In this document: in pieces, positions 16,862 to 24,588 of the stretch
Numbering within the stretch: the first letter of the stretch is position 1
Layout: the number at the start of each line of letters is the position of its first letter
From: JBBQNJ01 sp038329845
GTDB taxonomy: Bacteria > Planctomycetota > Phycisphaerae > Tepidisphaerales > Tepidisphaeraceae
Direction: 5' to 3'
Assembly (NCBI GenBank): GCA_038329845.1
Contig: JBBQNJ010000004.1
Location: forward strand, 1-64,000
DNA: 64,000 nt
The notes under the pieces: generated by a model
Databases searched by the model: none
Told to the model about the DNA's origin: nothing
The model's input: only the letters and a program-made list of their open reading frames with translations
Program-made: the position numbers and the translations under genes

Positions 16862-17116
16862 ATGACGTACATGGGTCATGTGAAGCACGGCGTTGTGATT
16901 CTGGACGGCAACCCGCCGCTGGATGAAGGAACGCTCGTGCGCGTGGAACCGGTGGCGGAGAGTGCTTCGCGTTATGCCCGAGGAAGCGCCCAAGCCATTC
17001 TGCGCCACACGGCCCGGTGGCATGGCCCCGATGAGGAGATTGATCGGTTGCTGGCGGATCTGCGCCAGATGAAGCAGCAAGAGGTCGAGGCGGAGAACAC
17101 GCCGCGGGAGCCGTAG
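16862..17116 (+). CDS. antitoxin-like protein (AF2212/DUF104-type) of a VapBC pair
   Basis: The protein has 84 residues. The N-terminus MTYMGHVKHGVVILDGNPPL ... EGTLVRVEPV matches the short beta-strand DNA-binding/dimerisation part of AF2212-like antitoxins ('GxVkdGvivLd...lpeGt.V.v'). The C-terminal helix (EIDRLLADLRQMKQQEVE) would wrap the toxin. It starts 8 bp after the stop of the ABC ATPase gene and ends 2 bp before the PIN toxin, so all are probably in one transcript. The ATG at 16862 is preferred to a TTG at 16856. Confidence 0.7.
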   Translation: MTYMGHVKHGVVILDGNPPLDEGTLVRVEPVAESASRYARGSAQAILRHTARWHGPDEEIDRLLADLRQMKQQEVEAENTPREP

Positions 17117-17118
17117 CC

Positions 17119-17517
17119 ATGAACCGCTACCTGCTCGACACGAACCACGCCAGTGCGATCGTGCGACGCCAAAACCGCATGGCCGAACGCGTGCGACAGA
17201 CTGAGGACTCGCAGTTTAGCGTCGGCATCCCGACCGTGGGCGAGCTTTGGTTCATGATCTACAACAGCGGCAGGCCGAAGGAGAACGCGGCCGAGCTGGA
17301 GGACGTTTTGGCGGATTTGATCGTCTGGCCGTTCGACGACCCGCCGGCACGTGAGTTTGGTCGAATTAAAACCGAGCTTCGACGAAGCGGTTCTCCCATA
17401 CCCGCAGTGGACGCACAAATCGCCGCGATCGCTCGGGTGCGGGAACTGATTCTGCTGACGGCCGACCGCCACTTTAGCGCGGTGCAGGAGCTGGGAATCG
17501 AGAACTGGCTGATGTGA
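17119..17517 (+). CDS. vapC: PIN-domain ribonuclease toxin, VapC family
   Basis: The protein has 132 residues, the usual VapC length. It starts MNRYLLDTNHASAIV with the first metal-binding Asp in LLDTN, then GELWFM (catalytic Glu), VDAQIAAIAR (third acidic position) and LLTADRHFSAV (fourth Asp). VapC toxins are Mg2+-dependent RNases that cleave tRNAs or rRNA and are held inactive by the cognate antitoxin, here the 84-residue protein 2 bp upstream. It sits inside an ABC-transporter operon with the permease starting 63 bp downstream. Confidence 0.88.
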   Translation: MNRYLLDTNHASAIVRRQNRMAERVRQTEDSQFSVGIPTVGELWFMIYNSGRPKENAAELEDVLADLIVWPFDDPPAREFGRIKTELRRSGSPIPAVDAQIAAIARVRELILLTADRHFSAVQELGIENWLM

Positions 17518-17580
17518 AAGCGGCGGCATCCTTGGTTAGGATGAGAACGCCAGCCCCTTTGGGATGCGGAAACAGTCCAC

Positions 17581-19779
17581 ATGAGCATTGCAACGTTGTT
17601 ATCGTCTCTTGCGGTTGTGCCCGAGTCGGGGCGATCCTACACGGTCTGGATCGTCGCCGGGCTGATCGTGCTGGTGGGGTTGGCGGTCATCGGCCTGCGC
17701 GATGTGGCGCGGTTCAGCCTCAAGAGGACCTGGGCAATTTCCAGCGTCTGTTTCGCCGAATCGATCCGCCGCAAGGTCTGGCTGATCATCCCGCTGGCGA
17801 TCCTCGGGGTGATCATCGTTGTGCAGTTGCAGAAGCCGCTCGATGAGCAGGACGCGATACGCCAGACCACCAAGTTCTGCCTGTTCGCCACCGGCCTGGT
17901 CGTGGCGATGGTGACGATCATCCTGGCGGCGACCAATCTGCCGCGGGAGATCGAGAATCGCGTGATCTACACGGTGGTCACCAAGCCGACGACGCGGCTG
18001 GAGATCGTCCTGGGCAAAGTGGTCGGGTTCGCGCGGGTGTCGGCCGCGATTCTGCTGGCGATGGGCCTGTTCACCTTCGGATACGTGCAGGTGCGGGCCT
18101 GGAGCATGCGCCAATACATCCGCGAGGTTCGGCTGAAAGACCCGGCCGTGACCGCGAGCCTGCGCCCGACGCTGCAATATTACGCCGCCAATGGCTTGCT
18201 GGGCGCCAACACGCTGGAGCACGCCGATTCCCTGGCGGCCTATTCGCGCATTCCCACGGCCCGCGCCGCCGACACCGGGGCCCGCTGGATTTCCGGGGGC
18301 GCCGAGCAGGAAGTCACGATCCCGTTCGATGTCAAGCCCGAGCAGATCACAACGACGGTGGGCGGAGAGTTGATGTCGCTGCCGGTGCATATGTATCTGT
18401 CGGTCGGATACGAGGCGCACGGGCCCATCACCTCGAGCGAGTCGTACGAAGAACCCGCCACCGAGCCGACGACGCTTCCGACCATGGGTCCGACGTTCGT
18501 TCCGGCGGCGACGCAGGCGATGGGTGAGGCGACAACCGCGCCGGCGGCGGGAGCGCCGGCGGCGGGAGCGCCGGCGACCACGCCGGCGGATGCGGTCACA
18601 CCGCAGGCGATGCCGCAGGTCAGCGTGTCGATCTCCGAGACCCGGACGGGTCGGGTGATCGCGTCACTCGAGCAACTGACCGGCGGAAAACCGCTGTCGC
18701 TGCGTGACAGCGATGGGTCGCGCCCGGTGGCGATCGAGCTTCCGGCGTCGGTCGTCGGGCAGATCGCCGCCGACGGAAAGTTCACGGTGCTTTTGCAGGG
18801 GTTGTCGGCCAATGCTGAATACCTGGTGCCGCCGATCCCCGTGGTGATGGCGGTGGGCCGACCTGATGGGACCATGGCGATGATTCCGCCGATCCTGGAC
18901 GAGAAAAGTCATCGCCCCGCGGGGATCACTTTCCGAGGCCGCGAGGGCAGCCGCGGAACGCAGCTTCGTGGGGGAACGGGCGGTCCGGTGCCATGGGCGG
19001 TTTTCACATTCCACGACTCGCCGGTGAGCTGGCTGGAAAACGGCAAGGTTCCCTTCGAATTTCGCGTCGGCATCGAGCGCAGCGGTGCCGATGTGACGCT
19101 GGATGAGGACGACATCACGCGGGTGACGGTGAAGATCCGCAACCTGCGCGACGGGACGACCTCGGCACCGATCGAGCTGCGCCCGGACAACAACCGCACC
19201 TCGTATTTCGATGTCCCGGCAGAACTGCTCACCGGAGGACAGTTCGAGGCGCTGGTTCAGTGCAACACGGTGGGCCACTGGCTATGGCTCAACCCCGCCA
19301 GCCTGTCGATGGTCAGCGGCCGAGAGCCGTTCGCATGGAACCTTTCCAAGAGCCTGTTGATCCTGTGGCTGATGAGCGTGCTGGTGGTGATCATCTCGAT
19401 CTTCTGCTCGACGTTCGTGAGCTGGCCGATCGCCATTGTCCTGACGCTGGTGATCCTTATGGGCCGTTGGGGGGTTCAGCAGTTGGGCGATGCCCTTCAG
19501 CCAGGGATCGGCAACACGATCGTGACGGACATGCGCATTCGTGACGCGGCGTCGGGCAAGGCTGTCAGCCAGTCGGTCGAGGCGCTGGCGGGGTTCCTGC
19601 GAAACGTCTCGGCGCTGCTGCCGGATATCAATAAATTCGCGGCGACGGACAACATCGAGAAAGGGATCGCAATTCCGGTGCATCGCCTGTGGGACGCGCT
19701 GGCGGTGATCGGAGCGTTCGGCCTGCCGATGGTGGTGCTGGCGTATGTGTTCCTCAAGTACAAAGAGGTGGCGCCATGA
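17581..19779 (+). CDS. ABC transporter permease with a large extracytoplasmic insertion
   Basis: The protein has 732 residues. N-terminal transmembrane helices include TVWIVAGLIVLVGLAVIGLR, VWLIIPLAILGVIIVVQL, LVVAMVTIILAATNLP and VSAAILLAMGLFTFGYV. C-terminal helices include LLILWLMSVLVVIISIF, WPIAIVLTLVILMGRWG and LAVIGAFGLPMVVLAYVF. Between them, about 200-570, lies a mostly polar region with beta-rich segments and a Thr/Pro/Ala-rich linker (about 285-345, including two AAGAP units). The motif LPREIENRVIYTVVTKPTTR is typical of ABC-2 permeases of the NosY/Gld type. Partner of the ATPase at 15903-16853; its stop overlaps the start of the next gene by 4 bp (ATGA). Confidence 0.8.
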   Translation: MSIATLLSSLAVVPESGRSYTVWIVAGLIVLVGLAVIGLRDVARFSLKRTWAISSVCFAESIRRKVWLIIPLAILGVIIVVQLQKPLDEQDAIRQTTKFCLFATGLVVAMVTIILAATNLPREIENRVIYTVVTKPTTRLEIVLGKVVGFARVSAAILLAMGLFTFGYVQVRAWSMRQYIREVRLKDPAVTASLRPTLQYYAANGLLGANTLEHADSLAAYSRIPTARAADTGARWISGGAEQEVTIPFDVKPEQITTTVGGELMSLPVHMYLSVGYEAHGPITSSESYEEPATEPTTLPTMGPTFVPAATQAMGEATTAPAAGAPAAGAPATTPADAVTPQAMPQVSVSISETRTGRVIASLEQLTGGKPLSLRDSDGSRPVAIELPASVVGQIAADGKFTVLLQGLSANAEYLVPPIPVVMAVGRPDGTMAMIPPILDEKSHRPAGITFRGREGSRGTQLRGGTGGPVPWAVFTFHDSPVSWLENGKVPFEFRVGIERSGADVTLDEDDITRVTVKIRNLRDGTTSAPIELRPDNNRTSYFDVPAELLTGGQFEALVQCNTVGHWLWLNPASLSMVSGREPFAWNLSKSLLILWLMSVLVVIISIFCSTFVSWPIAIVLTLVILMGRWGVQQLGDALQPGIGNTIVTDMRIRDAASGKAVSQSVEALAGFLRNVSALLPDINKFAATDNIEKGIAIPVHRLWDALAVIGAFGLPMVVLAYVFLKYKEVAP

Positions 19780-21329
19780 GCGATGATCAGCCCCGGCGCG
19801 GTGCCGGTCGATTCGGGATCGTGGCGTTGCTGCTGGCGGCGCTGGTGGCATCGGGTTTTTCCGGGTTCTGGGCGCGGCAGCGTCGGGAAATGGCCGTGAC
19901 CGGCCGGCGCGGCGAGGCGCCGGCGCTGGTTCGATCGGCCTCCTCACTCGACGCGATGCCCAACTTCGCGCTGGCGCTTCTGCTGGGCGGGCTTCGCGGC
20001 CCGCTGGTCATGATCCTGTGGACCAGCAGCGAAACCCAGAAAAACGAGCGAAATCTCGAGGATTTCGACACCCAAGTCGAGTGGATCCGGCGATTGCAGC
20101 CGGAGTTCGACTCGGTCCACATCTTCCAGATGTGGAACAAGGCGTACAACATCAGCGTGCAGATGGCCTCGCTGGCCAACAAGTACATTACGATCCTCGA
20201 CGCCTTGAACTACGGCCACAGCGTCGACCGCGAGCGCCCGGACAACATCAACATTATCTCCCAGATCGCCCAGATTTATTTCGACAAGCTGGGCAGCAGC
20301 CAGGAGAAGCAGTACTACCGCAAGCGCGTCCGGGCCGAGACCCTTCCACACAAGTCGCGGCAGACGCTTCGTCGCGACGATCCGGGATGGCGTCCGCTGG
20401 AGATGGAGACGATGTTGACGGCCGATGGCCGCATCCAGCCGGAATTGCTGCAACCCACCCGTTCGCGTCCGGCGGATCTACCGGCGGGCGAGGATTGGAA
20501 CAACGGTGCCGAGCTGCAATATCTCGAGCAAATCCAGCCGTTTCCCTATGGATTGTCGCCGTTCGCGCTGGCGTACAACGACTTTAAGCGGGCTCAGATT
20601 CTTCAGCGGGTGGGCAAGCAGAAACACATCCAGCTTTCCAGCCTGGTGGTCGATAGCCGCCCGGCGCTGGCGCTGAAGAACTGGTCGGAAGAAGAGTTCG
20701 AGCGCGGTCGCCGCGCCGAACTGGGGGCGTTCGGCCTGGCGATTCCGAAAGAACGGCTGGACATGGAACTACCCACCGCCGATCTGGCGCCGCAAGCCGG
20801 CGTGCCGCATCCCGGCTGGATCGACGAGGCCGTCTTTTCCTATCGCCGCTCGGCCCAACTGGTACCCGCGGCGGTCAAAGAATACGACCGCCACATGCGC
20901 GAGTACCTGACCAACGTCGGCACGTACCGCTCGCATATCGACGGGCTGGAGGCGATGGCGCCCGTGGCGATGGGCGACGCGGATTATCTCCAGGCCATGA
21001 CGCCGGGGATTGACGCGGCGCGACAAGGACAATTGCTCGCCTCAGCCAAGGCGCATTACGAATCGGCGATCCCGAAATTGCAGCGGACGATGCTGAAGTA
21101 TTACGTGAGCCGCGACGCCGTCGAGCCGCTGCTGCCGCCGGTAAGCGATGCCACGACGGATTACGTTCGCCGGATCGAGCAGCTTCCGGCCGAGCAATTG
21201 CACGGGATTTTGCGGCAATCGCTGGCTACGATGTCGCGCGGCGGTTACGATCAATATGGCGAAGATCGCATTGAGTATGAAAAGTACATGCAGCGTGTGC
21301 GATCTCGATTGACACACCTGCACGGGTAA
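19776..21329 (+). CDS. membrane-anchored helical protein of the ABC operon
   Basis: The protein has 517 residues. One N-terminal transmembrane helix (FGIVALLLAALVASGFSGFW, about 13-32) precedes a mostly helical domain with TPR-like character (SVHIFQMWNKAYNISVQMA, DALNYGHSVDRERPDNINII). A second weak hydrophobic stretch (NFALALLLGGLRGPLVMILW) lies at about 65-85. I do not recognise a named family. The ATG overlaps the permease stop by 4 bp, indicating translational coupling and a function with the transporter, perhaps as a periplasmic or peripheral adaptor. No catalytic motif is visible. Confidence 0.65.
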   Translation: MSDDQPRRGAGRFGIVALLLAALVASGFSGFWARQRREMAVTGRRGEAPALVRSASSLDAMPNFALALLLGGLRGPLVMILWTSSETQKNERNLEDFDTQVEWIRRLQPEFDSVHIFQMWNKAYNISVQMASLANKYITILDALNYGHSVDRERPDNINIISQIAQIYFDKLGSSQEKQYYRKRVRAETLPHKSRQTLRRDDPGWRPLEMETMLTADGRIQPELLQPTRSRPADLPAGEDWNNGAELQYLEQIQPFPYGLSPFALAYNDFKRAQILQRVGKQKHIQLSSLVVDSRPALALKNWSEEEFERGRRAELGAFGLAIPKERLDMELPTADLAPQAGVPHPGWIDEAVFSYRRSAQLVPAAVKEYDRHMREYLTNVGTYRSHIDGLEAMAPVAMGDADYLQAMTPGIDAARQGQLLASAKAHYESAIPKLQRTMLKYYVSRDAVEPLLPPVSDATTDYVRRIEQLPAEQLHGILRQSLATMSRGGYDQYGEDRIEYEKYMQRVRSRLTHLHG

Positions 21330-21490
21330 CTGGAAATTTTTCCTGATTAGAGGATAATCGGGTCCGAAATATCCGGCATCCCCAGGGACCGACGACTTTA
21401 CTATTGCCTTGCTCCCCGCGTCGGCGCGGGGATCGGCGGTTTCCCGGGCGAAAAATGATGCCGGTCTTCTTGGGATCGAGGTCGCACACT

Positions 21491-24157
21491 ATGACGGGTT
21501 CATGTCGTACCGCCCACTTGAACGGGCGGCGTTTTTTTAGACGTAGTTTCAATCGCGTCGGGCTTTTCGCCCTGGCGATGCTGTTCAGTGGAGGCTTGCT
21601 GCTCAACTGGACGCAGGCGCAGGTCGTCCCCAACGCCGCCGACCCTGCCGCGGCAAAGCCGCTGCTGGTGGCCCCTTCCGGGTCTGCCGTGGAGCACGCC
21701 GCCAGGATGGAGAATGAGAAACTGACTTGGTTCCAGCCTTTCGTAAGCGACAAGTTCACCACGATGGAACGGGTGGGCCTGATCGTCATCCTGGTCGTGG
21801 CGGTGCTGGGGCTGTTGTATGCCCTGATGCTGCGCAATCAGGTGCTGGCGGCGGATAAGGGAACCAAAAAGATGCAGGAGATCGCCGCGGCGATCCGCGA
21901 AGGCGCCAACGCCTATCTCGCGGCGCAGTTCCGCAAGATCGGCCCGCTGATCGTGGTGATCACGGTCCTGCTCTATTTCACGAAATATGGTAATCCGGCG
22001 TTCGCTTACGGGCGGGCCGGGGCGTTTCTGGTCGGGGCGATCTTCAGTTGGATGGTCGGCTTCGTCGGGATGCGTCTGGCGACGGCAGGCAACCTGCGCG
22101 TGGCCGCCGCGGCCCGCAAGAGCTACGGCGAAGCGATGCAGCTCGGCTATCGCACCGGCACCGTGGCGGGGATGCTCACCGACGGGCTGGGCCTGCTCGG
22201 CGGCACCTGCATCTTCCTGGTCTACGGTGAACAGGCGTATGAGGCGCTGCTCGGCTTCGGCTTCGGCGGAACGCTGCTGGCGCTGTTCATGCGAGTGGGC
22301 GGCGGCATCTACACCAAGGCCGCCGACGTGGGCGCCGACCTGGTCGGCAAGGTCGAGGCCGACATCCCCGAGGACGACCCCCGCAACGCCGCGACCATCG
22401 CCGACAATGTCGGCGACAACGTCGGCGACTGCGCCGGTATGGCGGCGGACATCTTCGAGAGCTACGAAGTCACCATCGTGGCGGCGATGATCCTGGGCAT
22501 GGCCAGTTTCGGGCACAAGGGCGTGCTGTTCCCTCTGCTGGTGCGCGGCATCGGCGTGGTGGGATCGATCATCAGCACCTACACCGTCAAGGCCGGTCCG
22601 AACGACACGTCCGACACTGCGTTGCACAGCGTGCATCGCGGTTTCTGGATCGGATCGCTGATCTCCGTGGTCGGGTTCGTCGCGCTGGGGATGGCCTACC
22701 TGCGGTTTGATCCATCGTACTTCGTCCAGTACCCCCAGGCCAAGGCCGGGTTCGTGCTTGACGCGGCCAACAACATCACCGGCGGCTGGTACATGGTGGC
22801 CGGCGCCGATACGCGGCCGATCATCACCTGCTTCATCGGGATCATGCTGGCGATCGTGCTGAACAAGCTCACCAGTTATTACACGCACACATCCTTCAAC
22901 CCGGTCAAGACCCTGGCCCGCGCCTGTCAGACCGGACATGCCACCAACATTATCCAGGGCTTTGCCGTCGGATATGAATCGGCGGTGATGGCGACGGTGG
23001 TGCTGGCGGGCGCTATTGCCCTGTCGGTCTTCTGCTATGCCGGAACCCCCGCGGTGTTCATCGCCTATGGCGTGGCCATGGCGGGCATCGGCATGTTGAC
23101 CCTGACCGGCAACACGATTTCGATGGACGTGTTCGGCCCCGTGGCCGACAACGCCAACGGGATCGGAGAAATGGGCTACGAGAAGGAAGAAATGGGCGAG
23201 GCCGGCTACGCCCGTGCCCGCCAGATTCTCGCCGACCTCGACGCGGTGGGCAACACCACCAAGGCCGAGACCAAGGGGATCGCCATCGGCTCGGCGGTCA
23301 TCGCCGCCGTCTCGCTGTTCGCTTCCTTCATCGCCACCCTGGCGATGGGCAGCGAAGAATTGATCACCAACATGAATCAGGCGCAGTATCTGGAACACTC
23401 GGCCCATCTGACGGTGGCCGATCCGCGGGTGCTGATCGGATTGCTCTTGGGTGGTGCTGTCCCGTGGCTGTTCAGTTCGATGCTCATCCGCGCGGTCGGT
23501 CGCGCCGCGTTCTACATCATCAAGGAAGTCCGAGTCCAGTTCCGCGACAAAGAGATTTGGGCCGGCACCAAGAAGCCCGATTACGGTCGCGTGGTGGACA
23601 TCTGCACCAGCGCCGCGCAGAGCGAGTTGATCGGCCCGGCGCTGCTGGGCGTGCTCAGCCCGATCCTGGTCGGTCTGCTGCTGGGGCCGTACGCCCTGGG
23701 TGGATTTTTGGCGGGCATGATCGTCTCCGGCGTATTGCTGGGCGTGTTCATGGCCAATTCCGGTGGTGCCTGGGACAACGCCAAGAAGCTCATCGAGGAT
23801 GAGCCGCGCGATCCTGCCCGCAACCTGGGCAAGGGTTCCGAGCGTCACAAGGCGGCCGTCACGGGCGACACCGTCGGTGATCCGCTGAAGGACACCGCCG
23901 GTCCGGCGATCAACCCCATGGTCAAGGTCATGAACATGGTGGCGATGCTGTCGCTGACCAGCGTTGTGCTGGCCTACAACATGGCCGGGGATCGCAACGC
24001 GACGACGCCGGACGTGGCCCCTAAGGCATGGGTCGGTTTGATCCTCTCCGTGATCTTCATCGCCATTATCGTCTGGGCGGTGATCAACTCGAAGAAGGAG
24101 ACCGCCGAGATGCGTGAGGTGGATGCCCAGACGGGTGCCGAGGCACCGAAGGTTTAA
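21491..24157 (+). CDS. hppA: membrane-bound proton-translocating pyrophosphatase, K+-independent type
   Basis: The protein has 888 residues, longer than usual (650-800) because of an N-terminal extension of about 75 that reads as a signal peptide (basic RRFFRRSFNR, then VGLFALAMLFSGG). About 16 transmembrane helices follow. The PPi site is unmistakable: DVGADLVGKVEADIPEDD, then ATIADNVGDNVGDCAGM, and a C-terminal DTVGDPLKDTAGPAINPM. The enzyme pumps H+ (or Na+) using PPi hydrolysis. GNTTKAETKG has Lys at the position that is Ala in K+-dependent enzymes, so it should be K+-independent and H+-pumping. The start at 21491 has GAGG nearby and gives the signal peptide; 21578 is an alternative. A terminator-like hairpin lies within the first codons. 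Confidence 0.93.
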   Translation: MTGSCRTAHLNGRRFFRRSFNRVGLFALAMLFSGGLLLNWTQAQVVPNAADPAAAKPLLVAPSGSAVEHAARMENEKLTWFQPFVSDKFTTMERVGLIVILVVAVLGLLYALMLRNQVLAADKGTKKMQEIAAAIREGANAYLAAQFRKIGPLIVVITVLLYFTKYGNPAFAYGRAGAFLVGAIFSWMVGFVGMRLATAGNLRVAAAARKSYGEAMQLGYRTGTVAGMLTDGLGLLGGTCIFLVYGEQAYEALLGFGFGGTLLALFMRVGGGIYTKAADVGADLVGKVEADIPEDDPRNAATIADNVGDNVGDCAGMAADIFESYEVTIVAAMILGMASFGHKGVLFPLLVRGIGVVGSIISTYTVKAGPNDTSDTALHSVHRGFWIGSLISVVGFVALGMAYLRFDPSYFVQYPQAKAGFVLDAANNITGGWYMVAGADTRPIITCFIGIMLAIVLNKLTSYYTHTSFNPVKTLARACQTGHATNIIQGFAVGYESAVMATVVLAGAIALSVFCYAGTPAVFIAYGVAMAGIGMLTLTGNTISMDVFGPVADNANGIGEMGYEKEEMGEAGYARARQILADLDAVGNTTKAETKGIAIGSAVIAAVSLFASFIATLAMGSEELITNMNQAQYLEHSAHLTVADPRVLIGLLLGGAVPWLFSSMLIRAVGRAAFYIIKEVRVQFRDKEIWAGTKKPDYGRVVDICTSAAQSELIGPALLGVLSPILVGLLLGPYALGGFLAGMIVSGVLLGVFMANSGGAWDNAKKLIEDEPRDPARNLGKGSERHKAAVTGDTVGDPLKDTAGPAINPMVKVMNMVAMLSLTSVVLAYNMAGDRNATTPDVAPKAWVGLILSVIFIAIIVWAVINSKKETAEMREVDAQTGAEAPKV
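21510..21538 (+). terminator. terminator-like hairpin with U7 tract inside the 5' end of hppA
   Basis: CCGCCC (21510-21515) pairs with GGGCGG (21524-21529) across an 8-nt loop, followed two bases later by seven T residues (21532-21538). This is the form of an intrinsic terminator. It lies 19 bp inside the hppA frame when translation starts at 21491 and encodes the basic n-region of the signal peptide. If the real start is the ATG at 21578, it would be a leader attenuator. Another GC-rich hairpin (CCCCGCG/CGCGGGG) lies at about 21414-21431. Confidence 0.5.
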
Positions 24158-24209
24158 TTTCACGCGTTTCGACCGCTCGGGCGCAGGCCCGATCGGCGAA
24201 CGTAACTTT

Positions 24210-24247
24210 GAACGGGGCGGGTCGCATTCCAGCGACTCGCCCCGTTC
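24210..24247 (+). terminator. probable hppA terminator hairpin
   Basis: A long GC-rich stem, GAACGGGGCG...GTCGC against GCGAC...CGCCCCGTTC, with a 6-nt loop and one G-T pair, begins about 50 bp after the hppA stop. Only a short TCGTTT follows, so termination may rely on the stem's strength. Confidence 0.55.
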
Positions 24248-24286
24248 TCGTTTGAGGCATCCGGGAATACGGGACGTTCAATTGGA

Positions 24287-24400
24287 GGGCGGGCTTCCTG
24301 CCCGCCGATTGGGTGGGGAGCGGGCTTTCAGCCCGCCAAACGGGTGGGGAGCAGGCTTCCAGCCCGCCAAACGGGTGGGGCGGCGGGCTTCCAGCCTGCT
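24287..24400. repeat. array of four REP-like hairpins, ~31-bp period
   Basis: Four imperfect palindromes with the core GGCGGGCTTCCAGCCCGCC lie at about 24287-24306, 24320-24336, 24351-24367 and 24382-24400, joined by AAACGGGTGGGG-type spacers. Units 2-4 are spaced 31 bp. The core GGGCTTCCAGCCC is the same as in the 65-bp element at 847-911. The rest of the 24158-24588 gap holds the terminator and no gene I can support. Confidence 0.75.
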
Positions 24401-24588
24401 AATTGGGACCGATCGCGATCACGAATTTGTGCCGAAGCTCGCGAACGAGTCAGAAATCGCCCGCGCACGTCCGAGAACATCTCACGAATCGCCAACTCGA
24501 CAAAGTGATCCCGCCGATGCGCTTAACCTGCGGGTCTGGCCGGACGATGTGGTCGATAGACGCCCCCCCCGAACGGGGCTCGCTCGCC

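Noticed and set aside
21340..21490. Fluoride-type (crcB) riboswitch before the pyrophosphatase gene
   Set aside because: Fragments such as GGGGATCGG and TGATG are suggestive, but the conserved GATG and pseudoknot pairs cannot be laid out. A covariance-model search (Infernal with the Rfam fluoride model) would decide.
21500..24163. Open frame of 887 codons on the minus strand, antisense to hppA
   Set aside because: Its product is His/Arg/Asp-rich with no family signature, and it mirrors codon-position GC bias of the clear pyrophosphatase gene on the other strand.
24287..24400. CRISPR array
   Set aside because: The 31-bp periodic units are degenerate palindromes with similar spacers, not identical repeats with unique spacers, and no cas gene is near.
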